Positions 1 to 9,191 of a stretch of 64,000 nt of DNA are shown one piece after another. Every line of letters begins with the position of its first letter. The first letter of the stretch is position 1. The notes below the pieces were generated by a model, which made no database searches, was not told the origin of the DNA, and saw nothing but the letters and a program-made list of their open reading frames with translations. Source of the DNA: Nitrospira sp. (lineage in GTDB: Bacteria > Nitrospirota > Nitrospiria > Nitrospirales > Nitrospiraceae); NCBI GenBank assembly GCA_022226935.1, contig CP092081.1, positions 3,406,602-3,470,601 on the forward strand, written 5' to 3'. A program made the position numbers and the translations under genes.

Positions 1-1196
1 CCGTCACCACTGATCCCGCCGCGACATTCGCCGACCTTTTTGAAGATTCAGTCCGAATACGTATGCGAAGCGACGTGCCGGTAGGGGTGTGTCTTTCTGG
101 AGGGCTCGATTCAACCGCGATCATTTGCGCTGCTGCGCGTCACCGTGACGAGAGTGCGGGCACGCAACCGGAGTCTCTCCAGGCCTTTTGCTATATGGCC
201 AAAGAGTTTGACGAATCAAAGTACATTACGGACACCTTGCTTCAAACTCATGCCCAACTCAGACAGCTTGAAACCAGCCCTGCGGAACTCTGGAATGATG
301 TGCGCAAAGTCCTCTGGTTCCAGGACGAGCCTGTACATACCATGACGGCGGTGGTTGGCTATCAACTTATGCGTCTGGCCGCCTCTCAAGGCATTCGTGT
401 CGTTCTGAATGGGCAGGGAGCCGATGAAACGATTGGTGGGTATTCAAGCTATTTCCAAGATTATTGGGTATCTCTGCTGCAACAAGGGCGTGTGGGCGCT
501 GCCTGGCAGGCGGTGAAAGCCTATACCGAGGCACATGGAGGAAATTCGCGCACACGCATGACTGCGGCGGCAAGTCGTTGCATTTCATGGGAGATGTATA
601 AGATTGGTAGCTACCGCACATGGACTCAGGCTAGAAGGCAGGCCCGTATACGACAAAATCCATGGTTTTCAGGCGACCTAACCAAACATTTTTTCAGCGA
701 AGACAGTCCCCCGAGTTCCGCTGCATTGTCCACAGCATTAAAACAATCGGTGGTATCGGCTCCCTTACCATTATATCTTCGGATCGAAGATCGAAACTCC
801 ATGGCTCATTCTGTGGAGGCGCGACTTCCGTTCTTGGACTATCGCCTCGTGTCGTTTGTGTGCGGCCTGTCTGACGAATGGAAGGTGCGAGGTCCGTGGA
901 ACAAATATGTGCTTCGAGAGGGGATGAAGGGCCGAATTCCTGAATCCGTGCGAAGCAGAGTGGACAAGATGGGATTTCCTACCGCGAGTAGGAAGTGGTT
1001 CGCACATGACTTGTATGAACCGCTTCGAGAAATCCTGGCGAGTCGCACCGTACAGGAACGAGGAATCTATAACACGGGTGCTCTCATCGCTGACCTGGAT
1101 CGGCATCGCCGGGGAGAGGCAGATTTTTCGAACAGACTCTTCCATGTCGCCGAATTTGAAATACTGTCAGACCTTGCAGGGCAGTCGCCAGCCTAG
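1..1196 (+). CDS. Asparagine synthase-like amidotransferase, C-terminal part (5' end outside window)
   Basis: The reading frame is open from the left edge (codons from position 3) to TAG at 1194-1196, so the true start lies upstream. About 397 residues are visible. They form the ATP-pyrophosphatase (synthetase) domain with the PP-loop motif SGGLDST near 96-116, and a later motif VEARLPFLDYRLV typical of AsnB-type enzymes. The N-terminal glutaminase domain (about 230 residues in a full-length 630-residue enzyme) is expected upstream and cannot be checked. Such proteins transfer glutamine-derived ammonia to a carboxylate. In polysaccharide loci next to FemAB-type genes they are often PEP-CTERM/exosortase-associated amidotransferases acting on sugar acids or peptides, rather than housekeeping asparagine synthetase. 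That role is inferred from the neighbours. Confidence 0.9.
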   Translation, partial: VTTDPAATFADLFEDSVRIRMRSDVPVGVCLSGGLDSTAIICAAARHRDESAGTQPESLQAFCYMAKEFDESKYITDTLLQTHAQLRQLETSPAELWNDVRKVLWFQDEPVHTMTAVVGYQLMRLAASQGIRVVLNGQGADETIGGYSSYFQDYWVSLLQQGRVGAAWQAVKAYTEAHGGNSRTRMTAAASRCISWEMYKIGSYRTWTQARRQARIRQNPWFSGDLTKHFFSEDSPPSSAALSTALKQSVVSAPLPLYLRIEDRNSMAHSVEARLPFLDYRLVSFVCGLSDEWKVRGPWNKYVLREGMKGRIPESVRSRVDKMGFPTASRKWFAHDLYEPLREILASRTVQERGIYNTGALIADLDRHRRGEADFSNRLFHVAEFEILSDLAGQSPA

Positions 1197-1302
1197 AGAT
1201 TAGAACTATTTGAATTGTGCGGCACCTGAGGGTGCATTCCCCGGTTAGTTGTTCTGTGACGACATTCATTCGGTGGGGTTGTCGGGCAATCCTCCGGCAA
1301 CT

Positions 1303-2706
1303 ATGGCTTTGCATGAAGCTGACGGTGAGACGGTGAAGCGAGTACTCATGGTGGCCTATTATTTCCCCCCCGTTGCGGCGAGTGGCGCAATGCGGCCGCT
1401 TGGATTTTGTCGAAACCTCGTGGCATATGGCTGGCAGCCTCAGGTGCTCACGACGACTCCTGAGTGTGTCTATCCTTTGCATCAGGTTGATCCTAAACTA
1501 GGCGAACGAGTCCCTGCCGGGGTTGAGGTCATTCGAGTGCCGTATGTCGATCGCCTTCAGCAGGTCTTGCAGTGCCGTGAGATGCTCAGGGGGATAGTAC
1601 GAAGATCGACGCCTCACGAATCCGAGAGGAAAACCGGTGCTGCTCTGATGCCATCTGATTCGAGTCCCGGCCGGTCGACACTCAAAGATTTTATTCTGGA
1701 TTGGGCATTCGCATTTCCAGACCGCCAATGCGGCTGGATGCGCCAAGCTGTGCGGAAACTACGGGCTCTCCCCGAGAAGGATGTTCCTGATGTGATTTTC
1801 GCGACCGGCGGGCCATGGACAAATTTTTTGATCGGCAACACACTTGCCGAATACTTTCATCGTCCGCTGGTGTTGGATTATCGCGACCCATGGAACTGTA
1901 ATCCTTATTACTCCTTCAACTCGGATACGTTGACCAGGAAATCACGAGCAACTGAAGCGCAAGTCTGTCAGAGTGCGAGCCATGTCATCGCCAATACCGA
2001 AGAGCTTCGCGAACGGCTTATTGATGATTACGAATGCCTCCGAGACCGCTGCACGTGGATCCCTAATGGATTCGATCGGGAGACGCTGACACCTGCACAG
2101 GTCTCTCAAAATCAATCAGATTATTGCCCGACGTCTTCAGGATATGAGTTGTGCCATTTCGGGACTGTGTATGGAAAAAGAACTCCGCGGATTTTGCTGC
2201 AGGCGGTGTGGGAGTTGTTTCAAGAACACCAGTTAAAACCGGAAGCCATCCGATTGCGTTTCGTCGGGGGGTGGGACACAACAGACCCGGAGTGTGAGCA
2301 TTATGCCGTGAATCTGGAGAAACATGGATTTCTCCGGCGCGAACCTCCGGTTTCACATAGCGTGTGCCTCAGAGAAATGCAACGATCAAGCGTCTTGCTC
2401 GTGCTTCAGCCAGACTCTCCTTTGCAGGTGCCCGCCAAAATTTACGAATATGTTGCGACCGGTCGGCCGCTTTTGCTTATTGGCGGAGAAGGGGCAACTG
2501 CCAATTTGGTGGCTCGGCATGGATTAGGCGTTAGCAGCCCGAATCACATCGCACGGATCAAGGCGTTATTGAAAGACGTCACGGCGGGAACGCAAAAACT
2601 CGTTCCGCCCGATGGCGCTCGTGTGAATCGGTTTGAATACCAATCGCTGACTGGAGAATTAGCGGCTATTCTCGATGCCGCCGTTCGTGCTCGACCGGTA
2701 CGTTGA
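1303..2706 (+). CDS. GT-B fold glycosyltransferase, group 4-like
   Basis: About 467 residues. The N-terminus has the MVAYYFPPVAASGAMR signature of GT4-like enzymes, a glycine/proline loop that binds substrate. The C-terminal half contains VPAKIYEYVATGRPLL, corresponding to the nucleotide-sugar-binding EX7E region. It should transfer a sugar from a nucleotide donor to a lipid-linked glycan at the inner face of the membrane; donor and acceptor cannot be read. The start is uncertain: ATG 1303 is chosen, GTG 1333 (beginning VKRVLMVAYYF) fits the family N-terminus well, and TTG 1249 would extend it. None has a good ribosome-binding site. It follows the amidotransferase by about 100 bases and precedes the FemAB gene by 7 bases. 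Confidence 0.85.
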   Translation: MALHEADGETVKRVLMVAYYFPPVAASGAMRPLGFCRNLVAYGWQPQVLTTTPECVYPLHQVDPKLGERVPAGVEVIRVPYVDRLQQVLQCREMLRGIVRRSTPHESERKTGAALMPSDSSPGRSTLKDFILDWAFAFPDRQCGWMRQAVRKLRALPEKDVPDVIFATGGPWTNFLIGNTLAEYFHRPLVLDYRDPWNCNPYYSFNSDTLTRKSRATEAQVCQSASHVIANTEELRERLIDDYECLRDRCTWIPNGFDRETLTPAQVSQNQSDYCPTSSGYELCHFGTVYGKRTPRILLQAVWELFQEHQLKPEAIRLRFVGGWDTTDPECEHYAVNLEKHGFLRREPPVSHSVCLREMQRSSVLLVLQPDSPLQVPAKIYEYVATGRPLLLIGGEGATANLVARHGLGVSSPNHIARIKALLKDVTAGTQKLVPPDGARVNRFEYQSLTGELAAILDAAVRARPVR

Positions 2707-2713
2707 TCTTTCT

Positions 2714-3760
2714 ATGAATACGTTGGACTCATCAGTTCTCGGGCGTACCGACGCGGATGTTGTGGCGTGGGATACGTACGTTCTGAACTCTCCCATAACA
2801 TCCGGATACCATCTGTCAGGCTGGCGCCGTGTCATAGAAGAAGCTTTTGGCCACCGTACCTATTATCTCATCGCTCGGGACGAACATGGAGCCGTGCAGG
2901 GCATCGTCCCCTTGGTATTGTTGGCCAGCCGAGTCTTTGGCCGGTTTTTGCTCTCTCTGCCCTTCGTAAATTACGGCGGCCTTGTTGCCAACTCTCCCGG
3001 TGCGTATCGAGTGCTAGAAGGCGGTGCCATTGAAACGGCCAAAGGGCTGGACGCAGCGCATATCGAACTCCGACATGAACGGCCGATAGAGACTGGCTGG
3101 GTTTCCATCGAACGAAAAGTCTCGATGCGGCTTTCATTGCCTGGGTCGTACGAGTTGCTGGTTAAAGCGTTCCCCTCGAAGTTGCGCAGTCAGGTTCGCC
3201 GAGCTCAGAAAGAAGGGATGATAGCACGCATAGGCGGGGGCGAGTGCCTGGATGAATTTTATGTCGTGTTCTCCCGGTGTATGCGCGATTTGGGAACTCC
3301 CGTCTACGCCAAAGAGTTTTTTGCAAAGATTCTTGAGGTGTTTCCGAAGGAGGCGCGTATCTGTATCGTTTCTCATAATGGTGTGCCGGTCGCTGCTGGG
3401 TTTCTCTATGGATTCCGCTCGTCTTTGGAAATTCCCTGGGCAGCGTCGGACAAACGCTTCAATAAGCTGGCTCCCAATATGATGTTGTACGGCGCAGTCC
3501 TGGAATATGCCTGCCAGCAAGGGTTTCAGGTGTTCGACTTTGGCCGATCGAGCCCCGACAGCGGAACCTATCGTTTTAAGGAACAATGGGGGGCTCAACC
3601 CCATCAACTCTATTGGTATTATTGGATGGGACAAGGTCGACACGTCCCTCAATTGAATCCGCAGAACCCGAAATATGCGCTGGCGATTCGTGCATGGCAG
3701 AATTTGCCGCTCGCGATTGCAAATCTGCTGGGACCTCACATTGTGAAATATCTTCCATGA
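2714..3760 (+). CDS. FemAB-family GNAT protein, XrtA/PEP-CTERM system-associated type
   Basis: 348 residues. The C-terminal motif FDFGRSSPDSGTYRFKEQWG is the hallmark of FemAB-like proteins found beside exosortase/PEP-CTERM exopolysaccharide loci. The protein has the two-lobed GNAT arrangement (N-terminal lobe about 10-150, C-terminal lobe about 170-330). FemAB enzymes move an aminoacyl group onto a cell-wall or glycan acceptor, so an aminoacyl modification of the polysaccharide is plausible but unproven. ATG 2714 is used because it lies just after the stop of the upstream gene; an in-frame ATG at 2675 would overlap that gene by 32 bases. It overlaps the next gene as ATGA, which indicates translational coupling. 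Confidence 0.88.
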   Translation: MNTLDSSVLGRTDADVVAWDTYVLNSPITSGYHLSGWRRVIEEAFGHRTYYLIARDEHGAVQGIVPLVLLASRVFGRFLLSLPFVNYGGLVANSPGAYRVLEGGAIETAKGLDAAHIELRHERPIETGWVSIERKVSMRLSLPGSYELLVKAFPSKLRSQVRRAQKEGMIARIGGGECLDEFYVVFSRCMRDLGTPVYAKEFFAKILEVFPKEARICIVSHNGVPVAAGFLYGFRSSLEIPWAASDKRFNKLAPNMMLYGAVLEYACQQGFQVFDFGRSSPDSGTYRFKEQWGAQPHQLYWYYWMGQGRHVPQLNPQNPKYALAIRAWQNLPLAIANLLGPHIVKYLP

Positions 3761-5031
3761 GGGTACAGCGAACGCTTCCCCCGTCGGCCGCACCGATCGA
3801 TTGGCGTGATCTCGTAGAGGGATTGGTAGGCCTGGTACGCCCTCACGTCGCTATGCAGCGCCTCCAAGCGGAGTTTCGTGCTCACTTTGGCGTCAAACAT
3901 GTTTGGTTTGTGTCATCAGGTAAGGCCGCTCTCACGCTGATCCTTCGGGCATTGCAGGCATTATCAGGACGCAGCCAAGTTGTTGTGCCTGGATACACGT
4001 GTTTCTCCGTGCCGTCCGCCGTGGTTCGCGCCGGATTGTCGGTGCGCCTCTGCGATATGAACCCGGAGACATTCGACTTTGATTTTAGCCGCCTGGCAGA
4101 GGCAGCCGACTCCGAGGTGTTATGTGTGCTGGCGACACATTTACTTGGCATTGGGGTAGACGTGCCGCGCGTGGCTGGCATATGTCATCCTCAAGGCATC
4201 TTTGTGGTGGAGGACGTGGCGCAGGCATTCGGAGGAGAGCGCGACGGCAAGCCATTCGGCTCCATGGGGGATGTATCTTTCTTGAGTTTTGGAAGAGGCA
4301 AAAATATTACCTGCGGATCCGGAGGGGCCATTCTTACCAATGATGACCGTATTGGCGAAGCTCTGGCTCGGGAGTATGCACAACTTCCGGACGAATCCCT
4401 TGCCGGCCAGATAAAAAATTGGCTGGAAGTTGCGGTGACCCAATTACTCATCAATCCCTCTCGTTTCTGGTTCCCGGCCGGACTTCCATTTCTCAAGCTG
4501 GGCGAAACCAAGTTTTATACGGATTTCTCCATTACCCGAATGGATTCGGTTCGAGCTGGTTTGTTGCGCCGCTGGCAGAAGCGATTGTCCTGTTCGATGG
4601 CCAGTCGGATGGATCACGCGGAACAGTTACGCCGCTCGGTTCCCTCTCACGTGCAGACCGTCACACCATCCGGCCGAGGGCAGTCGGTCTATCTTCGTTT
4701 CCCGTTGTTGATGCGATCAAAGCAGGAAAAAGATGCTCTGTGTCGGAAGTCCGCTGAGCAAGGACTTGGTATCAGCGCCTTGTATCCTTGTGCAGTCAAT
4801 CAGATCAAGGAGCTTTCTGGAACACGCTCCTCACAGCAGGTGCCTGAGTCCACAATGATTGCAGAACGACTTGTTACGCTACCCACCCACGAGTTCGTGT
4901 CCAATGGCGATCTGGTCCGGCTCTGCGCCGCTCTCGATAGTGTTCAGGAGAATCAAGGCCTAGATGTAAACCATGTTTTGGAAGCGCCGGGAGTGGAGCG
5001 GCGCGCGCAAGAGTTGCCTCGGGCCCATTGA
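3757..5031 (+). CDS. DegT/DnrJ/EryC1/StrS family PLP-dependent aminotransferase
   Basis: 424 residues. The fold type I aminotransferase features are clear: SSGKAALTLILRAL near residue 48 (phosphate-binding segment), VVEDVAQAFGG (the aspartate contacting the PLP nitrogen) and SFGRGKNITCGSGGA containing K182, the expected Schiff-base lysine. Members usually aminate keto-sugars of nucleotide sugars; others act as dehydratases or on non-sugar substrates. The normal SFHxxK is SFGRGK here, so the substrate is uncertain. The ATG at 3757 overlaps the preceding TGA. Together with the FemAB and amidotransferase genes it suggests that amino sugars or amide-linked decorations are built here. Confidence 0.85.
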   Translation: MRVQRTLPPSAAPIDWRDLVEGLVGLVRPHVAMQRLQAEFRAHFGVKHVWFVSSGKAALTLILRALQALSGRSQVVVPGYTCFSVPSAVVRAGLSVRLCDMNPETFDFDFSRLAEAADSEVLCVLATHLLGIGVDVPRVAGICHPQGIFVVEDVAQAFGGERDGKPFGSMGDVSFLSFGRGKNITCGSGGAILTNDDRIGEALAREYAQLPDESLAGQIKNWLEVAVTQLLINPSRFWFPAGLPFLKLGETKFYTDFSITRMDSVRAGLLRRWQKRLSCSMASRMDHAEQLRRSVPSHVQTVTPSGRGQSVYLRFPLLMRSKQEKDALCRKSAEQGLGISALYPCAVNQIKELSGTRSSQQVPESTMIAERLVTLPTHEFVSNGDLVRLCAALDSVQENQGLDVNHVLEAPGVERRAQELPRAH

Positions 5032-5085
5032 TGGTGTGATGGCGATAGCTGTGTGGTGGCGGAGCAGAATCGAGGAATCGTGACG

Positions 5086-6225
5086 ATGTGGTTTGTCGAA
5101 TGGATATTCTGGGGCTCACTCGCGTTTATGTTTTACGCCTATGCGGGCTATCTGCTCGTGCTGGTGGGGCTCTCCACTTTTAAGAACCGGCCTGTTCTGC
5201 TTGGAGATATCCAGCCGATGGTCTCGTTCATCATCACGGCCTATAATGAAGAGTCGCGAATCAAGGAAAAGATCGACAACAGTCTCACCCAACTGTATCC
5301 CAAAGAGCGTCTGGAAATAGTTGTCGCGTCTGATTGCTCATCTGATAAGACTGATGAGATCGTGCGGTCTTATGCCTCCTCAGGTGTGCGTCTCATTCGT
5401 GCCGCTGAGCGAAAGGGAAAAGAAGCGGCTCAAAAACTGGCGGTCAGCCAAACCAACGGAGAGGTGCTGGTGTTCTCTGACGTGGCCACCACATTACCCT
5501 CCGAGGGTATTGCGAACATTGTGAAAGCGTTTAATGATCCAACGGTGGGTTGCGTAAGCAGCGTCGATCGATTTGTCGACGCACAAGGCAACCTGAGTGG
5601 GGAAGGTGCATACGTCAAGTACGAGATGCTGCTGCGTCAATTGGAAACAAAGGTGAATACGCTGGTCGGACTCAGCGGTTCGTTTTTCGCCGCACGAAGG
5701 GTGGTCTGCAGTCCTTGGGCAGACGATCTTCAAAGCGACTTTAATACGCTGCTCAATTCAATGAGGGTCGGTCTGCGAGGGATTTCAGATCCCAATAGCG
5801 TGGGATACTACAAAAATTTATCGGACGAGAAAAAGGAATATCAACGGAAAGTCAGAACGGTATTGCGAGGCATTGCGGTATTGATGCGCAGTCTGCCGAT
5901 GCTGAATCCCTTTCGATATGGGTTGTTCGCCTGGCAGCTTTTCAGCCATAAGTTGTGCAGATGGCTGGTACCGTTTGCCATGATCGGTGCAGGCGTCTCT
6001 AATATAGTATTGGCAACACAGTCGACGTTCTACGGAATGCTACTCCTAGGACAGCTGCTGTTCTATGCCATGGCCGCAGCCTATGCAGGGTTTCAATGGA
6101 TGCCGAAGAGCAGTGTGTTTCGCTTGCCTTCATTTTTTGTCTTGGTCAACCTGTCAATTCTTGATGCTTGGATGCGGTATTTTCGCGGCGACCGGGTGTT
6201 TCGGTGGGAGCCATCCAAACGTTGA
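5086..6225 (+). CDS. Family 2 glycosyltransferase, membrane-bound
   Basis: 379 residues. An N-terminal membrane segment (about 5-28) precedes a GT-A domain opening with VSFIITAYNEESRI. The region SGSFFAARR followed by QSDFNTLLNSMRVGLRG matches the acceptor/base part of processive-type GT2 enzymes, where a D/E-D-x-x-L is usual. Three or four hydrophobic segments close the protein. Such enzymes add a sugar to undecaprenyl-linked glycan, or polymerise and extrude polysaccharide; this length favours a transferase. ATG 5086 has a GAGGA about 10 bases upstream and fits the family N-terminus; GTG 5053 is an alternative. Confidence 0.87.
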   Translation: MWFVEWIFWGSLAFMFYAYAGYLLVLVGLSTFKNRPVLLGDIQPMVSFIITAYNEESRIKEKIDNSLTQLYPKERLEIVVASDCSSDKTDEIVRSYASSGVRLIRAAERKGKEAAQKLAVSQTNGEVLVFSDVATTLPSEGIANIVKAFNDPTVGCVSSVDRFVDAQGNLSGEGAYVKYEMLLRQLETKVNTLVGLSGSFFAARRVVCSPWADDLQSDFNTLLNSMRVGLRGISDPNSVGYYKNLSDEKKEYQRKVRTVLRGIAVLMRSLPMLNPFRYGLFAWQLFSHKLCRWLVPFAMIGAGVSNIVLATQSTFYGMLLLGQLLFYAMAAAYAGFQWMPKSSVFRLPSFFVLVNLSILDAWMRYFRGDRVFRWEPSKR

Positions 6226-6310
6226 GCCGGTGGCTCAGCTTTGGAGGAGAGCCCCTGCCGTTCTGTCCGAATAGTCATCTCTTATATAGATGAAGACAAC
6301 GAGGTATTGA

Positions 6311-6706
6311 ATGGTTTCACAGTCTGAAAAGAAAGAGTTGCGACAATTTGGATTGATCGTCGGGGGCGTCTTTTGCGTTATCGGTATCTGGCCGATGATT
6401 CGCTATGGTGAAGGAGTGCGTCTCTGGGCTTTGGTCCCAGGAGCCCTGCTGATTCCGTTGGGGCTTGTGACTCCGCTCGCACTGAGGCCACTTTTCAAAG
6501 TCTGGATGAAAGTCGGCCATGTCATGGGGTGGATTAATACCAGGATCATCCTGGGGATTCTGTATTTCGGACTGATCACGCCCATGGGTGTGATTATGCG
6601 CCTATTTGGCTGGGACTCGATGAGGAGAGCGCTCAGCCGAGACGCCGAAAGCTACCGGGTCGTACGACCAGCGAGGCCGCGGAACCATATGACGAGACAA
6701 TTCTAG
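6311..6706 (+). CDS. SxtJ-family small membrane protein
   Basis: 131 residues with four hydrophobic segments (about 14-32, 36-58, 66-85, 88-105) and a basic C-terminus. The layout and sequence match the SxtJ family, small membrane proteins first named from saxitoxin clusters. They commonly occur beside DUF5989 and glycan or carbamoyltransferase genes in exopolysaccharide loci. No catalytic motif is visible and the function is unknown. The neighbouring 50-residue gene 15 bases downstream almost certainly works with it. Confidence 0.75.
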   Translation: MVSQSEKKELRQFGLIVGGVFCVIGIWPMIRYGEGVRLWALVPGALLIPLGLVTPLALRPLFKVWMKVGHVMGWINTRIILGILYFGLITPMGVIMRLFGWDSMRRALSRDAESYRVVRPARPRNHMTRQF

Positions 6707-6721
6707 GCAAACGGAGGACGT

Positions 6722-6874
6722 ATGGGTGAATTCCTGACGGAGTTGTGGGCATTCATGCAAGAACGCAAAAAGTTCTGGCTATTGCCCATTATTGTGATGC
6801 TCGTGTTGCTGGGCAGCTTGATTGTCCTCACTCAGGGATCGGCGGTGGCGCCGTTCATTTACACCTTATTCTAG
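6722..6874 (+). CDS. DUF5989-family 50-residue membrane protein
   Basis: A 50-codon gene read directly from the sequence: ATG 6722, TAG 6872-6874. It starts MGEFLTELWAFMQERKKFW, followed by one strong membrane segment and the ending GSAVAPFIYTLF. That is the DUF5989 pattern: an amphipathic head rich in E/R/K, one transmembrane helix, and a conserved AP-F-YTLF tail. A purine-rich CGGAGGACGT lies just upstream as a ribosome-binding site. DUF5989 genes are typically paired with SxtJ genes, as here. Function is unknown; a scaffold or subunit role for a membrane complex is a guess. It is too short for many gene callers. Confidence 0.82.
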   Translation: MGEFLTELWAFMQERKKFWLLPIIVMLVLLGSLIVLTQGSAVAPFIYTLF

Positions 6875-6896
6875 CCGAGAAAGCGCTCGCGATTGC

Positions 6897-7955
6897 ATGA
6901 CTGTTGACATTCGACGAATAAAGCCGGCCCTCCGAAAGGCGGTAGCCTGGGCATTTCACTCATCGCCGTTACCTCGCTGGCGGCACCGTGGCAAGGTCGT
7001 CATGCTCATGTATCACCGAGTGTTGACCCGGGAAGAAGTCTCTCTCCAGTCCGTACAGCCAGGTATGTATGTGTTGGACAACGTCTTTGCTCAGCACATG
7101 TCTTTTCTTAAGAAGAATTTTACGCTGCTTTCGCTTCGTCAGCTTCTGGATCTCTGGCAATCAGGCACATGGAATACCCGTGCCCGGTATTGTGTGGTTA
7201 CGTTCGATGACGGCTGGTTGGATAATTACCGCCATGCGTATCCAGTGTTGAAGAAATGTGGCATTCCCGCCACTATATTTCTTCCTACCGACTACGTGGG
7301 AAGTGATCAGTGGTTTTGGCCTGATCAACTGGCATTTCTCTTCAATGTTTTTGCCGGCCGAAAAGTGACGCCTGAAGCAGTGAGAGAAATCGGACAAGTG
7401 TTCACTGAATATTTAGGCGCACAGGGTGACTCATTTATCGAGGCCCTGGAGCGTGGAGAACACGTTACCGATCGAATCATCGAGCAGTGCAAACATCTAC
7501 CGATCGAACGAATCCATGGACTGGTGGCCACATTGGCAGCTCGGCTGGAAATATCGATGCCACAGGAACGGGTGATTGTGAATTGGAACGAGGTGCGTGA
7601 AATGTCCCAGGGGGGCGTATCATTTGGATCACACTCCTGCTCGCACCGCATTCTGACCACAATCACATCGGATGACATCTCAGCTGAGCTTGCGAAATCG
7701 AGGCAGGTGTTATTGGAACAAGGTGTGAACTATGTGCCGGTCTTTTGCTATCCCAATGGCAATAGCGACGAACGTATTCAGCGGCAGGTTCAGGCCTGTG
7801 GGTATGAGGCAGCGTGTTCCGTGAAAATGGGTGTGGAAGGCCCTGTTCCAGATAATAAGTATGCCATTCGCCGCGTGGGAATTCACAATGACATAACCAG
7901 CACCATCCCATTATTTTCATGGCGTGTGTTTGGTCCCTCCTCGGGTTTGGCATGA
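6897..7955 (+). CDS. Polysaccharide deacetylase (NodB homology domain)
   Basis: 352 residues from ATG 6897. The NodB motif 1 is present as VVTFDDGWLDNY (first Asp catalytic base, second Asp metal ligand). The two metal-binding histidines are in GSHSCSH. A later CYPNG matches motif 3 in reduced form. The enzyme should remove N-acetyl groups from GlcNAc-type residues of the polymer or its lipid-linked precursor. No signal peptide is evident, so it may act in the cytoplasm or peripherally. An in-frame start at 6822 would overlap the DUF5989 gene and is rejected. The C-terminus overlaps the frame of the next gene only if that gene used an upstream start. Confidence 0.87.
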   Translation: MTVDIRRIKPALRKAVAWAFHSSPLPRWRHRGKVVMLMYHRVLTREEVSLQSVQPGMYVLDNVFAQHMSFLKKNFTLLSLRQLLDLWQSGTWNTRARYCVVTFDDGWLDNYRHAYPVLKKCGIPATIFLPTDYVGSDQWFWPDQLAFLFNVFAGRKVTPEAVREIGQVFTEYLGAQGDSFIEALERGEHVTDRIIEQCKHLPIERIHGLVATLAARLEISMPQERVIVNWNEVREMSQGGVSFGSHSCSHRILTTITSDDISAELAKSRQVLLEQGVNYVPVFCYPNGNSDERIQRQVQACGYEAACSVKMGVEGPVPDNKYAIRRVGIHNDITSTIPLFSWRVFGPSSGLA

Positions 7956-7995
7956 AGGCGCTAATTCAACAGTCGGTCATGACGGGGGATCATCA

Positions 7996-9183
7996 GTGAA
8001 GGTGCTGATAACCGATGGTAATGAGCGCGCAGCGCTTGCGGTGACGAGGGCACTCGGCCGTGAGCAAGTTGAGGTAATCGTCGGTGCAGATACTCAGCGG
8101 TCGCTCGCGGGTTCTTCTCGCTACTGCCGGCAGAGTTTTGTGTATCCGTCTCCCTATCAGGATCCCGAAGGCTTCATGGCTACGCTACTGGAGATGGTTC
8201 GGAGTCATGAGGTCGACGCCGTATTTCCAATATCCGACATTGCTATGCATATCATCGGCCCTGAACGGGCGCAATTTGAGCGCTACACAAGAATGCCTTC
8301 TCCTCCCGCCGAAGTCTTTCAAGAGATTTCCGATAAGTATCGCCTGATGCAACGAGCGGTATCGGAAGGCGTGGGCATTCCCGAGACCATTTTTATTCCA
8401 GATGGAAATCTGGAGAGGATCATCGACGAGATCACCGTGTTTCCGGTGGTGGTAAAGCCGGGGTGTTCGTTGGTGAAGGACGGTTGTCAGTGGAAGAAAA
8501 CCAGTGTGTGTTATGCCGAATCTCGAGAGGATCTGCTGCGGTTGTATGGCGAGAAAGCCTACCTGCGAGCGCCGTCTTTGATCCAGCAGCGTGTGGTAGG
8601 GGCAGGTGAGGGACTCTTTGTGCTGATGCAGGAGGGCACACCCTTGGGCATGTTTGCGCACCGAAGATTGCGTGAACGGCCACCTTCCGGCGGAGTCAGC
8701 GTGTTGCGTGAAAGTATTGCCTTGCCGAAAGCCATGGTTGAGGCTACCCTCAAGTTGTTGCAGCCTGTGAAGTGGCACGGGGTTGCCATGGTGGAGTTCA
8801 AGGTGGATAAGGCCAGTCAGCGCCCTTTGCTGATGGAGATTAACGGACGGTTTTGGGGGTCGTTACAGTTGGCTGTGGATGCGGGCGTGAATTTCCCCTT
8901 ACTGTTGCTCAATATGGCAATGGGGAACGCGCAAACCGTCCCTGAGAATGGGTATCGTATCGGTGTGAAGTCCCGATGGCTGTTGGGTGATTTAGATCAA
9001 TTGGTGATGCGTGTGAAGAAGCGTGATCGTGCGCTGAATCTTCCGCCTGGGGCTCCGTCGAAATTTCGCTCTTTCATCTCGTTCTGTCGTTTTTTCGAGC
9101 GAGATCTGTTCTATGAAGTTGAGGACTTTGATGATCCTGCCCCCAGTCGATTCGAGATGTTGCGATATATCAAGTTGGCATAG
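7996..9183 (+). CDS. ATP-grasp family ligase (carboxylate-amine type)
   Basis: 395 residues from GTG 7996, with GGGGG about 10 bases upstream. The N-terminus (KVLITDGNERAALAVTRALG) is a Rossmann-like pre-ATP-grasp domain of the CarB/PurK type. The middle has FPVVVKPGCS (ATP-binding lysine) and the region VEFKVDK...LLMEINGRFWGSLQ supplies the metal-binding Glu/Asn pair. ATP-grasp ligases join an acyl phosphate to an amine. In glycan loci they attach amino acids or peptides, or make amide decorations on uronic acids, fitting the UDP-sugar dehydrogenase, FemAB and amidotransferase nearby. The substrate is not readable. Confidence 0.83.
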   Translation: MKVLITDGNERAALAVTRALGREQVEVIVGADTQRSLAGSSRYCRQSFVYPSPYQDPEGFMATLLEMVRSHEVDAVFPISDIAMHIIGPERAQFERYTRMPSPPAEVFQEISDKYRLMQRAVSEGVGIPETIFIPDGNLERIIDEITVFPVVVKPGCSLVKDGCQWKKTSVCYAESREDLLRLYGEKAYLRAPSLIQQRVVGAGEGLFVLMQEGTPLGMFAHRRLRERPPSGGVSVLRESIALPKAMVEATLKLLQPVKWHGVAMVEFKVDKASQRPLLMEINGRFWGSLQLAVDAGVNFPLLLLNMAMGNAQTVPENGYRIGVKSRWLLGDLDQLVMRVKKRDRALNLPPGAPSKFRSFISFCRFFERDLFYEVEDFDDPAPSRFEMLRYIKLA

Positions 9184-9191
9184 GAGTAGTG

